Positions 25,109-36,153 of a stretch of DNA of 64,000 bases are shown here, one piece after another. Within the stretch, counting starts at the first letter, position 1. Every line of letters starts with the position of its first letter. The notes under the pieces are model-generated. The model searched no databases and was not told the origin of the DNA. It saw only the letters and a list, made by a program, of their open reading frames with translations. The stretch lies in contig CAMTDV010000027.1 in assembly GCA_947069175.1 (NCBI GenBank), forward strand, positions 37,089,369-37,153,368, read 5' to 3'. The DNA comes from Scalesia atractyloides (Eukaryota > Streptophyta > Magnoliopsida > Asterales > Asteraceae). A program made the translations under genes and the position numbers.

Positions 25109-25305
25109 TGTTGGTTTCTTTATTTTGTCATGTAGTAGTGGACAAGTTATTAAGTAGTTGGTTAAGTTAGTGGTGTGATGTTTATTTCTCTTTGGTTGTA
25201 AGCCTATTTATAGGCAAGATGTTTTAATTTATTATTACGAATGAAAAATAGAGAGTGTCTCAAGTCTTATTTCTTGCTATTTTCTTGAGTTTGACTCACT
25301 CAACA
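25109..25305 (+). mobile_element. Candidate solo LTR, copia-like, 197 bp
   Basis: Begins TGTTGG and ends CAACA (TG..CA with extended inverted termini). It carries a TATA-like CTATTTATAGGC at about 25205 followed by a poly-A-like AATGAAAAATAGAG. The flanks are GGTAC and GGTTA, which are only partly matching, so the target duplication is not certain. No internal region or second LTR lies nearby. Confidence 0.5.
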
Positions 25306-26570
25306 GGTTATTTATCACAAAACCAATTGGTACATATCATTATATAAATATTATTATATTAAATTAAAATAATTACATTAGTAATATCACTTGAACATAG
25401 TAACTTTCTAGAAACACTTTATAGAGTAAATTGCTATTTCAGTCCATGTGTTTTGGTCGTTTAACTAGTTGGGTGCTTAGATATTTCTGAAATTTATGTC
25501 AACCTAAACCGTTTTGACCCATACAAAGAATTACCTGTTTTAAGCAACACGTCCCATCTTACCTACTACTAGTTTTGTCATCTCTCTCTCTTGACACATG
25601 AATAAATAGAATTAAGATATATAAACAAGAAAGATTCAAAACTGAATATCGGATCATTGATACGTTTAAACATTGATTGGGAGCGAGAGTATGCAGATGG
25701 TATTTCAACTAAGAATCAGAACACAAGAAGAAATACTTAGATCGCAATGAAAAATGACACTAGAACACTAGCACAAATCTACGCGCTAATGTTTGGTGGA
25801 TAATGGAAAAGATAAGCTAACAAAAGCATCCTTAATGTAGTAATGACTAATGAGTTTCAGGTGAATTGAGAACTATATAACAGTAGATCCATTCCTCAAT
25901 ATCGTTCCAATCTTGAACTTTTGCGTATCAAATCATCTCTAATATAGATTTTCTTATATCCCAAAAAGGATGGGAAGAGTATTGTACCACACAATCCAGG
26001 GCCGTTCCTACGTTTTTAGAGACCCTAAGCGAACTACGAAATGGAGGCCCTTTTGCAGAATTATCTTTTTCAACATATTTAGTAACAAAACTCTCCTCCT
26101 TTACCCGGGCTTGGGACTGACAATTATAAACTAAAGAGTTTCTAGTTGGCAAAGTTTAAATAAATTGTTGAAAGTTATATATTTTGTATAGATTAAGCAT
26201 ATGTTTAAATAAAACTTACTTTTCTAGCTTTAATTGAGGCAAACTCTAACAATGAGCCCTAAACAACAAAGTAAAATAAGCCCTAAAGGCCTAAACAACA
26301 AACTGAAATCAGCAAATAAGCCCTAAACTACAACTTGAAAGCAGCAAATAATGAAATAAGCATAAGCCATAAACAACAAATGCAAGTATGCAAATACACT
26401 GTAAAAAACAAATGAAGATCTCTAACCTGACACAAGATTATATCGCAATAATGAGTCAGAGTGCCACTAAGTTCCAAGCTAGCCACAAAATGTAAATCCC
26501 AATCTGAGTCAATATAATCGAAAAATCGCAAAACTGTTTATGTTTGAGGGTCGATCAAGCATCAATATAT
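25306..26570. other. No gene recognised
   Basis: AT-rich. A CAGGGCCGTTCC word at 25997 resembles a hAT-type terminus but no partner end was found. Confidence 0.5.
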
Positions 26571-26572
26571 AT

Positions 26573-26885
26573 ATGGAGGGTGAAATTTGAAACCCAGAAA
26601 GGGTTTCGTCGGCATATTTGGGTGGAATGAAGTGGATTGGGATGAATGATTTAGGGTTTTGAAGGGGAAAATTGCAGAGTGATTGGGGAAGACTGAACGG
26701 CGGTGATGAAGGGGAAGAAAGTGGATTTTGGAGAATATTAGAGAATGGACAGAGAGAGTATGATCGAGCTTGTCGGATATGTGGTGTGTATGTATGTATA
26801 GTTGTGTGTGTATGTATGTATGTGACAAAAGTAGTCCTTTATGCTAGATGAAAGTCATCTATATTCTTCTTACTTTTATAAAAAA
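26573..26885 (-). pseudogene. Truncated duplicate of the TMK 5' end
   Basis: Nearly identical to 18766-19075: the same 5' leader, the same ATG context and the first 14 codons of TMK ([14 protein letters not shown]), after which homology stops abruptly at 26573 and the frame ends within three codons. The GTGT/GTAT microsatellite and the 'gacaaaagtagtccttta' block upstream are shared. There is no LRR or kinase sequence nearby. The upstream homology resumes only at 32390 because the MULE lies in between. Confidence 0.88.
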
Positions 26886-27630
26886 GGATGGCAGTCTAAA
26901 TATATAGGTTGAATCTATTCACAAATCTTTAATGTTTATTTGAACATCTTTGAGTCTTAGACGGGTTGTCTAGGTCTAGATATCCCGTATAGACATTGAT
27001 TTTTAGGAGTCAATAGGTATCTGGCAGGACGCACAAATTTATGTGTTCCCGTCTACAAACTTGTTTTTTAGTTGGAAAAGGGGTGTTTGGTGGTGTAGAT
27101 TCGTTTGTTGGAGGTTGAAAAAATGGTGTTTTGGTGGGGTAAATTGGTTGTTGCTGGAGGTTGATTTTTTTTGTGGAGTAATTTTAGATTTTTAAAAAGT
27201 TTTGTTTATTGTATAAAAAGTGAGTTATCTTTTCCGATCGTTTATATATTTAATTGGTTTTTACATTGTATCTTTTTAAATAATATAATATTAAAATTTG
27301 ATACACGTCGATTTAACACAAACAATCATCAAGTAATCGAATAACTGAAAACAAAGTTAAATATTACAGATATAACATATATAACATAACTTTCTACATC
27401 CATAACAATAGGTCTAGACGACTCGTATATTTACAATTAATTTTTTTTTGTATAACTATTAACACGAGGATGGGTACAGAAACCACCATGGGGATAATAG
27501 ATATGGTAACAAGTGCCAAGGCGGCAAGGGACTGGGTAATTACCACCCACAACGATTCTCCAATTCCAGATCAACGTTGTTTATCGTCCTGTGTGAGCAT
27601 TGGAAGCCCGACAAATAGTGTTGCAATTAG

Positions 27631-27845
27631 TTAGCAGTCATTACTTCTTAGTGAACTCGAATTTAGGAAATTGTTCTTAATGAACTCAATGGCATCTTCA
27701 ACAGAAACCACATCTACAATGTCATCGTTTTCATAGCCATCTTTTCCATAGCTACGCAATCCATGACGTCTAAACCCTTGAATCCCAGCACTTCTCCTTA
27801 CATTCTCCCAAACAAACCAGCTCCTTTGTAAGAACTCTTATTAGA
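27631..27845 (-). pseudogene. Unidentified C-terminal coding fragment in the MULE
   Basis: A minus-strand frame ends at TAA 27631 and includes RSYGKDGYENDDIVDVVSV and EDAIEFIKNNF. It has mixed, protein-like composition, unlike the surrounding AT-rich DNA, and lies outside the transposase. I do not recognise the parent gene. It may be a host fragment captured by the MULE or a decayed accessory frame. Confidence 0.4.
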
Positions 27846-28445
27846 GAATTTCGACGACGAATTGAAAGTTTTATGCGACATCAAATGCTCTGCATGGGTC
27901 TATTTAACAAAGAAATATACGCCCCACTAGGCCTAGGCGGGGCGTATCACTTTAATACTTTACTGACATGCATTGAATGATATCAGATGAAGTAATATAG
28001 GCCAAAGTTCATGACGGAGAAAATTCTGACGACGAATTGAAAGCTTCCTGCGACATCAAATGCTTGGCATGGGTCTATTTAACAAAGAAATATACGCCCC
28101 ATCTAGGCCTAGACGAGGCGTATCACTTTACTACTTTACTGACATGTAGGCAGAGCACCAACTTCAAGATGGGTCGTCTAGGCCTAGACGCCCCCGTCTT
28201 GGGCTGGTCGTCTTCAGCATCCGTCTATGGCTAGACGCCCCGTCTGATGTGACTGATTTGACGTGTACAAGGGCAGGAATGTGGTTGGAGAAAAGGAAAC
28301 CTAGACGCCCCGTCTAGGTCTAGACGACCCGTCTACTTTTGTAATATTACCATTTTGCCCCTGATATCAGCCTAGACGGACAGCGAACCAGGGGTAAAAT
28401 AGAGTTGTTTCTAGAACCAGACGGGGCGTCTAGGTCTAGACGAGC
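27843..28445 (+). repeat. Left block of MULE direct repeats with GC-rich palindromes
   Basis: Contains two copies of a unit beginning near GACGACGAATTGAAAG and running through CTATTTAACAAAGAAATATA to a palindrome flanked by ATACGCCCC and GGGGCGTAT (about 27920-27950 and 28090-28125). Multiple TAGACGGGGCGTCTAGG-type words follow. The same unit recurs at 31895-32265. Confidence 0.85.
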
Positions 28446-28639
28446 CGTATATGCACAATTAAATTTTTTTCATATAATTTATATAATTTTGTTTACTTAA
28501 TACAAACTTTTTGGGTAAATAAAATCATGTTAGTTATACCAAAAACTTTTTTAATTGTATACAAAATGTTTGTATTAATTATAAAAAAATCTTATTAAAT
28601 ATACAAAAAATCGTAGTAGATGTACCAAAAAGCCTCATT

Positions 28640-31600
28640 CTTCCGATTCACTGTTGACCCAGTTAATACTCGGGTTTGGATTTGGTACGGGATTCATTAT
28701 CGACGTATACCATTCTAGACGGGGCGTGTACATGTCCAACCATTGTTCTGCAGCGGCGCTACGGTAGGTCAGCCACAAACCGTTTACTGTAGGCACTGAA
28801 AACTGGCCTTCCAACTTAATATGTATGAAGTGGTTGTTGTTAACATGTGCAAGCGTTATCGTTCGTGGTTCTTAATCCGTTGGAGGGTTGATTATCGGGA
28901 AGAACGTGGAACAATCATCGATGCTTAACAGGTGAACGACGATACCATACCTTTGTGCAATAAGAAGCCCTGTGTGGGGGAAGTCCATCCAGTGAGTGGG
29001 GGGACAATGCTCCACTGAATCCCAGATTAGGCTCTAACGATGCGTGTAAAAGTATCCTTCCTCCCATGCTTCAGATACTGGCGCCCAGATCGACGCATTC
29101 TGATCCATCTCCTGTTGAAGGTCTTTTCGAATGTGGCTCCACGCACGTTCTCCCATACCCAAGCTCACAGCCACAGACCGAAACCCATCTGGCCTCACAT
29201 CTTGTATGCACGAGATGTACGGGTGAAACAATTAGGGAAGGAGATGCTTAAACCGTTATATTGTTGACACATACTCGTCGCCCACTATCAATGGAAAACC
29301 GGTATCGTCTCGAACCTCTCTTTGTTTAGAACTCGTTGAACGACTTTGCCCCGTTATGGGTTTTTGCGACTTGATGACCGACTTTTGAGTGGCTTGTGAC
29401 ACAACGCACGAGCTATGGCGGGGGCATCGTATGTACTTGGTTGGGAACCATGGGACGGAACATACGAGCTATGGCGGGGGGCGTCGTCAAATCGAAGTTG
29501 TGCTTGCTTTGTTGTTGGTGGTCCACGAGTCGAGTGTTGGACAACCGGTTGTTTCTTGGTGGATTTTGTTGGGGTCAACACCGCTTAATCTTTCCCAGTA
29601 AACTTTTTTTTCTGAGCAGGGGGTGTGACTCTAACTGTTGCCGAACAATGTTCAGCTTTTCTACGACGTCAACGTCATCCGATGTCAATTTACATGGGTG
29701 AAAGTTAAGCTTCTGCCAGAAGATGTCTACGTCTTCGAGTTGAATCGGACGCTCTGTGCGTACGTACTTTTCCAACCTGCAAGCACACGGCAACCCACAG
29801 CTGTACCACATCTGACATCCACAAGATGAATGCAAGCGCTGCAACACGTCTAGTTTCCTAAGTAGCTCTCCACTCAACAAATCAAGCACTGTATGGGATA
29901 TTTTTCCACGTAGGTGGTCAAATAACGGGTTTTGTGGTGGTTCATTATTTTTTTCTATGCTTTCTCAAAAGCTCCGCCTTATTTCCCCGTATTGTGTTTC
30001 AACTATATTCTTGACACAACCTACTATACGGTCCAGCGAGCTCCTATCTTGGATGTATCTCTTTAAATTCGCGTGTTGACTCTCAACTCTGTTTGTGGTA
30101 CGCTGCCCGAAGTTGCGTCTCTGATTAGTCCATGCAAAGACAAACATTTGCTTGTAGTCTTTCAGCCATTTATCATACACGCGCGTAAACACCCCTAAAA
30201 GGTATCAATAATTAGTTAAATGTACATGGGTAGGTCATATTTTATTACAAAAACTTACTTGAACGTTTGCACTCCACAAGTCGCTTTTGCAAGTGGCCTA
30301 AGTTGTACTCGTATATGGGTATTGATGGAGACTCACACAATCTCCCCGAGGATGACAAAATTTTTTGCCATTCTTCTTCTGTGAATGCGCTCTTGCAGTG
30401 CTTACAAATACTCTGTTGAATGTGAAACCTGCAGAGATATCGAGAGGCGTTTGGAAAACTTTAGCACACACGTTAATTAGGGCCAGCTCTCCATCTGTTA
30501 CAATAACACGTGGCTCCATACATTCGTCCAACATTGATCTGATCCTCTCAAGCACCCATACAAAGTTATCACTACGTTCCTTGCAGATAACGGCATGCGC
30601 GATACAAAACGAATAGTTGGTGGGCGTCATACCAACTATCTGGACAAATGGCATGTTGTATACGTTCGTCTTGTACGTGGAATTGAACAGCAAAACGTGC
30701 GGGAATGCACGCCACATTTCACTCGAGTAGGGATGAACAAAGAAGATCTCTGTAAGGACCTCTGTTTCGGGTTCCTCCCATGTCTCGTAAATAAATTCGT
30801 TTGTAAAAATTCGTTTTCTAGCGACTGCATGGGAGTCAGTCCGTATCTTTGTTCGGCCCTAATCTTCTGAACTGCGTTTTGAACGTCTTTCTGAACATGG
30901 AAACTGTCGGGGAACTGCTTCCTTATCGTTTGAAAATTTTGCGCGGCTCCACGTTTTGTGTTGTCAACTGCTCGATCATTCTGTATTCGTCAGGAGCCAA
31001 CCTTCGCACAAATGCGTGGCCCGACAGGTCCTGACAGACTTCGTGGTTATGTTCAGTCTTTCCCCCTATTATCCCCCATGTTTCATACGGATGGTCCCAC
31101 ACAGCCACCAGGTAAAACGGGCAACCGATTTTCTTGCTTCCAGCTTTTCTAACCGTTGCTATAGTATGATGCTCACCACCACGGTCACATTCAAGCCATA
31201 CCCTCCCGGTCCTTCCACCAATTTTCTTTGATCGTCGGGTCACAATAACGAAACCATCCGCCTTTGCCGTTTCCTGTGCGCAGTTTTTTAGCTCATCTAG
31301 AGAGTTGAAAACATGTAAAATCGATAGCGTTATGTTAGATTTTATGTTTACTCAACTGCACAACTTAAATAAATAAGTTTTCATATCGTCTATGTGAGGT
31401 ACGGATTGCCTGCGCATGGGGGTGCCTCACCACCATATCCTCCACCATTAGGATAGACTTGTTGACCGTATATAGAAGTGTTGCATTGTAACTTTCGTAA
31501 CAGTCTCCTCCGTATCCATCCGGACCGTGTTGTTGCACGTACGAGTATTCACACCCGTATCCATAATCCGGAAACCCATGTTGTGGAAGATAACATGGTG

Positions 31601-31763
31601 CATCAACTTGGTACGAGCCGTCCACATGGGATATTTCTTCAACGGGATGAAGTTCGTTCAAATCTAGAAATGGTCTGTTTTGATTTCCTTGTACACTTGA
31701 CACAACCTCCTCTTGCACATTAGAATTGGGAACACTAGTCTCCCCTAACAACGATATCACCAT
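28640..31763 (-). pseudogene. MULE transposase with C-terminal OTU domain, decayed
   Basis: Reading down the minus strand: an N-terminal exon (31763-31365); a C-C-H-H zinc region of the FAR1/WRKY-GCM1 type (VWLEC..GCPF..EHNHE, about 31200-31060); the MULE transposase core with STYKTN..MPFVQIVGM (30690), VTDGELALI (30510) and NRVESQHANLKR (30090); a SWIM-like zinc finger CGCQMWYSCGLPCAC (29820); a linker; and an OTU protease-like domain from about 29220 to 28640. A GT-AG intron is likely near 30195-30256. Breaks: frame changes near 30925, 30800 and 30450, and stops near 29965 and 28880. The position expected to hold the first catalytic Asp reads Asn (LLFNSTYKTN). The OTU Cys segment is missing while the C-terminal His (NNNHF) remains. 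The element cannot encode an active protein as it stands. Confidence 0.85.
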
Positions 31764-31894
31764 TAGTAAATAAATAAAACAACAACTAGTTTAACCTAAT
31801 AACTGTTACCGAATTGGCTTCAGGCACCCATGACTCGCCAGAATACGCCCCAAAGAAATAGTTGACGTCCAGTTTGATGACATTTCACCACCTT

Positions 31895-32265
31895 TGAATG
31901 ATATCAGATGAAGTAATATAAGCCAAAGTTCATGACAGAGAGAATTCCGACGATGAATTGAAAGTTTTCTACGACATCAAAAGCTCTGCATCGGTCTATT
32001 TAACAAAGAAATATACGCCCCGTCTAGTACTAAACGGGGCGTATCACGTGGTACTTTGCTTACATACATGCAGACCACCAAAGTCACTTCAAGACGGGTC
32101 GTCTAGGCCTAGACGCCCCGTCTTGGGCTGGTCGTCTTCAAGGTCCGTCTACGGCTAGACGCTCCGTCTGATGTGACTGATTTGATGTTGTACGAGAGCA
32201 GGAATGTGGGCTGAGAAAAGGAAACCTAGACGCCCCGTCTAGGTCTAGACGACCCGTCTAAAGGG
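31895..32265 (+). repeat. Right block of MULE direct repeats
   Basis: Homologous to 27970-28330 in the same orientation: TGAATGATATCAGATGAAGT, CTATTTAACAAAGAAATATA, the ATACGCCCC..GGGGCGTAT palindrome (about 32013-32045), and CTAGACGCCCCGTCTAGG words. Confidence 0.88.
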
Positions 32266-32302
32266 TGTCTAAATAAATAGATGGGTGTGTGAATATGTAG
32301 AC

Positions 32303-32309
<7 letters not shown>

Positions 32310-32368
<59 letters not shown>
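32310..32368. repeat. (TA)n microsatellite
   Basis: About 28 uninterrupted TA units beside the right end of the MULE. Confidence 0.95.
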
Positions 32369-32374
<6 letters not shown>

Positions 32375-32389
32375 GATAGGGGTGTAAAC

Positions 32390-33105
32390 TAAACGAGGGA
32401 ACTTTTTCTTTGTGTGAGATACTCCTGTTCAGATTTGAAGATCGGCTTGTTAAAATCTTAAATCAAGTCAAGATTAGCTCGAGCTTTAGGAATAGAGCTA
32501 GAAACTAGCTAAGTTCGGACTTGACTCATTTACACTAGTCACTAGGGTTGTAAACAAACAGAGCCAATGTGAGTTCAGGCTTGGCTCGTTTAAAAACTGG
32601 GCCGACTCGTCTTTTTATCGAGTTGAAGTGTTGGGTCGGGCTCGGCTCGTCAAAAGCTGAAGCAGACTCATTTATTTTTTTGAAGTTAGAAAAATGATAG
32701 ATTAAAGAAAAAAATAGGGTATTACTATGATTTTTCTTTGCCTTTAAAAATTTAGATATTTTGGATTTTTATTTAATTTTTATTTATTATACGTGTCACC
32801 TGAGTTCATTAAAAATGACTATATTACTATCTAAAATTATGCTTTCAAAATATGTAATACTTTTGTGTTATAAATTGTATACATATAAACATTTAGGCTC
32901 AAGTATATTCGAGCTAAACAAGTGAGCCACGAGCCAAGTTATTTGGACTCGTTTAAAAACCCAAGCCGATTTTTAGCAAGCTTTTTTCGAGCGAACCACA
33001 AACCGAGCTTACCATAGACCTTTGTTAATGTTGTGCTTTGTCACATCAATGTACGTGTAAGTATAACTCATCATACAACTACTATGATTTGGAAGAACAC
33101 CAACT
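32390..33105. repeat. Second half of the duplicated TMK upstream flank
   Basis: Homologous, in the same orientation, to 19110-19790. Shared words include GAGCTTTAGGAATAGAGCTA, TAGGGTTGTAAACAA, GGCTCAAGTATATTC and CATACAACTACTATGATTTG. The homology ends at the same 'ccaactcat' in both copies. Confidence 0.85.
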
Positions 33106-35060
33106 CATAGTATATTTGACCAAGCTCATTTCCAGAAAAAAAAAATTTGAAACGTGAATTTTTATAAATTTACGTTGGAACATGAATTTATACTCACATG
33201 TACATTAAAATGTCAAAACGTAATAAAAATAAGTATGAAAACATATTATATGTGACTCCACTTATTTTTGAAAAAAAAAACACGTCGAAACGTGAATTTA
33301 TACCGACACGTACATAGATATAATCACGTAAAAAATAGTTTTTTTTTTTACTTTTAAGCTAAGAAATGAAAATAAAAAGGTAAAATTGAAAAGTTAGAAC
33401 CCATAAGGGGTGAGAATGATATAAAATTTTATAGAGTTTTTAGAAAGTGTAGACATGAAATGTTGTGTGGGCTTTTTTGTATTTCGGTCATTTATTAATA
33501 AGGCTATATGGTGTGTCGCGCTAGATAAACGTCAACTAAACAGGGACTCCGTTGTTAACTTACTTAATTTTATTGTATTTAACTTTATTTTTAAATTAAT
33601 AAACAGTATATAAAAAACGTCAAAACAACATACAACATAAAATGTTTCATTAAACTAGAATAAAATGGATTACAATGTAACTTAATTTAAAACAATAAAT
33701 AGATTTTTAATTAAAATAAACGGTAAAATGGGCATGCAAAATTCTCCTAGCCGCAAGATGACGGAAGGTTATGGTTTATGTTCTCATGTAGTTGGTACTT
33801 GGCACGGGCTGTTTCAATCGCTTAATCTTCAGTTACGCCCCCTTCGAGGTTCATGATATTGATAAAGAGCCTCTCAAAAAGCTGAGAAGTTGTCCGCATC
33901 ATAATAAACCTTCTAGTAATGTGACTTATATTTCGATTGTTTGGACCCACTTGTTGACAAAAGTGTGCCAAAATCGCGCTCCCAGTAGCAACATGATCTG
34001 GAGAGTGCCCTTGCTGCGCAACATGCTCCCAACTCGTAGCCGATGTGCTCTTCCTCGATCCATCGGTTCGCCATAAAAATGGTTGAAATATGATAAAGAT
34101 GATTGAAATTGTAGTGTGAACGGTGGTGAGTTATGGTAAAAAAACGGTAAAGATTAGGATTTATTTAAGGGGATAGTGGGATAAAATTGATTTTTTAATT
34201 ATATCTGTTTCACAACGGTCAAAAACAACATTGAATGCACCACACCCATTGGCGCTCGCCAACCAACTCACAAAGGCTCCGATTGTGCCCTCCATTTGCG
34301 ACAATGAGACAGTGTTGGGGGTGGCATGGGGCACTATCCCACACCAGTTACTCTAAATAATTATTAGGTTGCATCACATGTCACAATTATGTAAGCCTAG
34401 ATTATTTTTCCGGCTTCCCATATTTTATTTCTTAACATTAGAAGAGTTAGTTTTATTTTTTTTAACAACAAAAAAAGTTAATTTCACGTATACTTATCTT
34501 AAAATATGGTTTTATAATTTTTAAGTATTTATTGCTAATTATTTAATATTTTATTTATTTATAATATACAGATTTATACCGATAACATTAAAGTTGATTT
34601 GTTACATGGTCATTATGAATGCAAATTTTGGGTATAACTTTTTAGGTTTAATTATGGGATCACAACCAGAAGTAACTACAAACCATACCCAGTTTGCTGA
34701 GAATGCAAATTTTGGGTATAACTTTTTAGAGAATCGTGACATGGCCCGTTTCTTTAAAGTCCAGATTTAGAAAAAAATCAACAATTAAGCAATACCACGA
34801 ACATTTACATTTTGATATTAGTAACTAAATCAAAACTGAACACAAGCAAATGTTAGTAAACTAGTATTTAATCCCGTACTTTGCACCGGTGTCGTAATTC
34901 ACGTTTAATGTTATTACAACGAAAGTTATAACGTAAAAAAAAACCTAAAATCTATGGAAAAGAAAAAAATAGTACAAAGGAAATGAAGAAAAAAAAGCTG
35001 AAGGAAAGATGTAACAAACTTGAGTTCGTTTAGAAGGAAAAAGAAATTTAGGATTATTTT
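33106..35060. other. No gene supported; possible decayed DNA transposon at 33500-34370
   Basis: AT-rich. Around 33720-34080 both strands have GC-richer, interrupted frames (for example minus-strand MANRWIEEEHIGYELGA) and an end region 'gggcactatcccacaccag' that looks TE-like. I could not identify a family. Confidence 0.35.
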
Positions 35061-35065
35061 TTTTT

Positions 35066-35155
35066 TCTGGCGAAGAGTAGCCAAAATTCAAACCTGGGTG
35101 CGCATTGTGGAATGCCGAATACCCAAGACTTACCAGCTGAGCTACATCTTTTTAT
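35066..35155 (-). repeat. tRNA-like / short SINE-like sequence, minus orientation
   Basis: On the minus strand: A box TAGCTCAGCTGG (near 35145) and B-box-like AGGTTTGAATTTT (near 35090), with a poly-T on the plus strand at 35058-35068 that would be a poly-A tail. There is no convincing anticodon arm or acceptor stem, so this is not a functional tRNA gene. Confidence 0.55.
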
Positions 35156-35330
35156 TGTTTGACGCCATATCATATAACTTTTTTTAGTGGGGTTATATGA
35201 TAAACGTTAAAAAAATTGTAAGAAGGGGGTTATGGAGAAGTTATATAACAAGGGTGTGTAGTGGTAACACTATATACTTATCATTACTCAATTATTATTA
35301 TTTTATTTATTTTTCGGTTAATCTCTCAAT

Positions 35331-36148
35331 TTATAAATTTAAAAACAAAGACTCCGGCCTCCTCGATTTTGCACCGCTTCTTCTACCGGCTGGTCGTGGT
35401 AGCTCTGCTGCCGGCTCATCCGCCCCTTCCTCCACCGTAAATAACGGATTAACATCGTTTAAGTCGACGTTTCGAGTGTCAGAGGTTGGCGTTTCGGGTT
35501 CAACCGAGTCGGTGGTTTTCGGCTTCTTTGACAGCCTTGTATTTGCCGACTAACCGGAAGAAGTTCCTACTGTGGTAGAGACCTTGGCCCATTTAGAGCT
35601 ATTACGAAGAAGTTGTCAAACCTTCATGTAAGGGGAATTCACTAAACTGCTTGATATTCTACTAAAGCCGACCGCATTATATACTTGTCGCTCTCGCTGC
35701 TTTTCTAACCGTTCCTTAGACTTTGATAAATAGATTGAAAATTTGTGCACTTGTTGATATTGTTCCACTTGCCCGATATTGAATCCGGTTGCCTGTAAAC
35801 GTCCCCCTACCCATGAGACTGAAAATAGTTCTCGGATTCGTTTCCAAAACATTGTTTTAATTTGGTTGTTTGCTAAAAAAATCCAAAAAAAACTAATAAA
35901 ATTTTTAACAAACAAATTATATACGTAAATTAACTAAGTATAAAAATCTTACAAATTCTTCGATACGTCGATCCAAGCTCGAGCTAACGCGTACTCCTCT
36001 TCATCATCCCATGGTTGCACGGTTTTTCTCGTTCGGGTCTCGGTTATTTCTTTCTTTTTATGGGAGACCTGTTTGTCGCGTTTGGTTGTGTTCGTTTGTG
36101 TCTCCGGCTCCTCTTCTTCTGTTTATGTCTCCGGGACGAAGACAGACT
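35331..36148 (-). pseudogene. 3' part of a trihelix-type gene, cut by element A
   Basis: Minus-strand fragments spell a MYB/SANT-like trihelix protein of the plant 'glutathione S-transferase T3-like' group (DNA-binding, related to PIF/Harbinger ORF1 proteins). They are WDDEEEYALARAWIDVS (about 35990), FWKRIRELF (35840), YRQPDSISGKWNNIN (35800), SALVEYQAV (35660), LRNSSKWAKV (35600), and a Pro/Ser/Arg-rich tail ending at 35331. A likely GTAAG donor follows at about 35950. The pieces lie in different frames and include stops, so the gene is dead. Its 5' part is at 55079-55321, on the other side of the 18.9-kb retroelement. Confidence 0.75.
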
Positions 36149-36153
36149 CTCTT
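36149..36153. repeat. Target-site duplication of element A, left copy
   Basis: CTCTT, matched at 55074-55078. Confidence 0.92.

Larger units (their letters stand above)
26901..32309 (-). mobile_element. MULE (Mutator-like) with transposase-OTU gene, 5.4 kb
   Basis: The element fills a gap in an otherwise continuous duplicated segment, which fixes its limits to within about 100 bases. Candidate ends are GGTTGAATCTATTCACA at 26909 and, inverted, GGGTCTACATATTCACA near 32309 (12 of 17 positions match), next to a TATATA word on the left and a long (TA)n on the right. It contains a decayed minus-strand transposase gene, a possible captured gene fragment (27631-27845), and GC-rich direct repeats on both sides of the transposase. 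Confidence 0.7.

Noticed and set aside
25997..26152. hAT transposon terminus with coding frame
   Set aside because: Only one terminus-like word, no inverted partner and no target duplication found.
30365..31231. Plus-strand genes across the MULE transposase
   Set aside because: Antisense shadows. All conserved motifs are on the minus strand.
33720..34080. Protein-coding gene in the GC-richer segment
   Set aside because: Interrupted frames on both strands, no recognisable domain. Left as a possible transposon remnant.
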